Positions 5,418 through 5,856 of a stretch of DNA of 5,856 nucleotides are shown here, in pieces. The DNA comes from Deltaproteobacteria bacterium (GTDB lineage: Bacteria > Desulfobacterota > Desulfobacteria > Desulfobacterales > BuS5). The notes below the pieces were generated by a model. That model did not search any database. It had not been told where the DNA came from and was given only the letters and a program-made list of their open reading frames with translations. Each line of letters starts with the position of its first letter. The stretch's first letter is position 1. A program made the position numbers and the translations under genes. The DNA lies in NCBI GenBank assembly GCA_021157555.1, contig JAGGWL010000024.1, forward strand, positions 1-5,856. The letters run 5' to 3'.

Positions 5418-5781
5418 TAAAAAACTTGCTCTGGAAATTTTATCCCAGATTTATCAGGCAAGTCAGACAATCTTAGAACGCTTTAAACCTGTAAAATTCA
5501 TAAGCGATTTTACGGATTCAGCAGCAGGTATGGAAAAATTTGACAGTATTTGTATGCTATTGATTGCAATTGGTGAAGCATTAAAAAATCTGGATAAAGT
5601 CACGCACAACACTCTTTTTCCCCGATACCCACAAGTTAATTGGAAAAGAGCCAAAGGCATTAGAGATATTATCAGTCATCATTATTTTGATGTGAACGCT
5701 GAAGCAATCTATAATGTTTGTAAAAACAATATTCCAGGGCTGTCACAAACAATAGATAAAATAATTAGAGAATTATCATAA
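5410..5781 (+). CDS. hepT: HepT-type HEPN toxin (DUF86 family)
   Basis: The 123-residue, all-helical HEPN-fold protein of the DUF86/HepT family is the toxin partner of MntA. Characterised members are RNases, with tRNA 3'-end cleavage shown for a cyanobacterial homologue. The diagnostic RX4HXY motif is exact: R85, H90 and Y92 in RDIISHHYFDV. R85 and H90 are the expected catalytic residues and Y92 the expected AMPylation target of MntA. The conserved IGEALKNL helix (54-61) and the PQVNWKRAKGIRD segment (74-86) are also typical. Length and ends look complete, so the toxin is probably active. Translation is likely coupled to mntA through the 8-base overlap. A further frame begins within its TAA stop codon, so hepT may not be the last gene of the operon. 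Confidence 0.92.
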   Translation: MYDKKLALEILSQIYQASQTILERFKPVKFISDFTDSAAGMEKFDSICMLLIAIGEALKNLDKVTHNTLFPRYPQVNWKRAKGIRDIISHHYFDVNAEAIYNVCKNNIPGLSQTIDKIIRELS

Positions 5782-5856
5782 TGGTGCTGCACAAAAATTT
5801 TCTCAATTCTCCCCATACTGTCCTAAAACCTTACCCGGATTTTATTGTCAAAAAAT
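5781..5856 (+). CDS. Start of a gene cut by the window edge; possibly a DEAD/DEAH-type restriction protein
   Basis: An ATG overlaps the hepT stop codon by one base (TAATG, 5779-5783), and the frame stays open for 25 codons to the end of the window. The stop-start overlap is typical of translational coupling and argues for a real operon gene. The first residues, MVLHKNFLNSPHTVLKP, resemble from memory the N-terminus of large type III restriction-like/BPTD_3080-family proteins (DEAD/DEAH helicase plus nuclease), which often begin with an LHxNFxxSPYxxLxP-like string. After that the match stops: the RWFPAD-type continuation expected in that family is not seen, so the identification is weak. There is no separate ribosome binding site. 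With so few residues a spurious frame cannot be excluded. Confidence 0.4.
   Translation, partial: MVLHKNFLNSPHTVLKPYPDFIVKK

Overview
This AT-rich window looks like chromosomal DNA of an anaerobic Desulfobacterota-type (deltaproteobacterial) organism, probably near the Desulfobacterales. This is an inference from gene style: a GH13_18 sugar phosphorylase, an exported cyclophilin with a long internal insertion, a stand-alone AAA ATPase/PD-(D/E)XK fusion, and abundant short hairpin and GGAA-type intergenic repeats. No 16S rRNA or other marker gene is present, so the taxonomy is tentative.

Layout. Positions 1-84 form a long, almost perfect inverted repeat that may continue beyond the left edge. 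A minus-strand gene (208-1902) encodes a GH13 subfamily 18 phosphorylase, most likely a glucosylglycerate- or sucrose-type enzyme, with all catalytic motifs present. A 329-base divergent intergenic region (1903-2231) holds a good sigma70-like promoter for that gene, two copies of a 15-base direct repeat and a degenerate hairpin. Plus-strand genes follow: an AAA ATPase fused to a RecB-like PD-(D/E)XK nuclease domain (2232-3866), a periplasmic cyclophilin-type peptidyl-prolyl isomerase (3909-4760) and a 54-residue HicB-like ribbon-helix-helix protein (4775-4939).

After a 187-base repeat-bearing spacer comes a tightly packed cassette. It contains mntA, a minimal nucleotidyltransferase antitoxin (5127-5417), and hepT, a HEPN/DUF86 toxin (5410-5781), which overlap by 8 bases. 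A third reading frame starts inside the hepT stop codon (TAATG at 5779-5783) and runs off the right edge. Its first residues resemble the N-terminus of large DEAD/DEAH helicase-type restriction proteins, so the toxin-antitoxin pair may be the leading part of a larger defence operon.

How the genes work together. Only mntA-hepT is a clear functional unit: the antitoxin is expected to AMPylate the tyrosine of the toxin's RX4HXY motif. The ATPase-nuclease, the HicB-like protein and the mntA-hepT cassette together give the right half the character of a small accessory or defence region. The phosphorylase and the isomerase look like ordinary metabolic and envelope genes. The main limit is the right edge, where the third gene of the cassette is cut after 25 codons.
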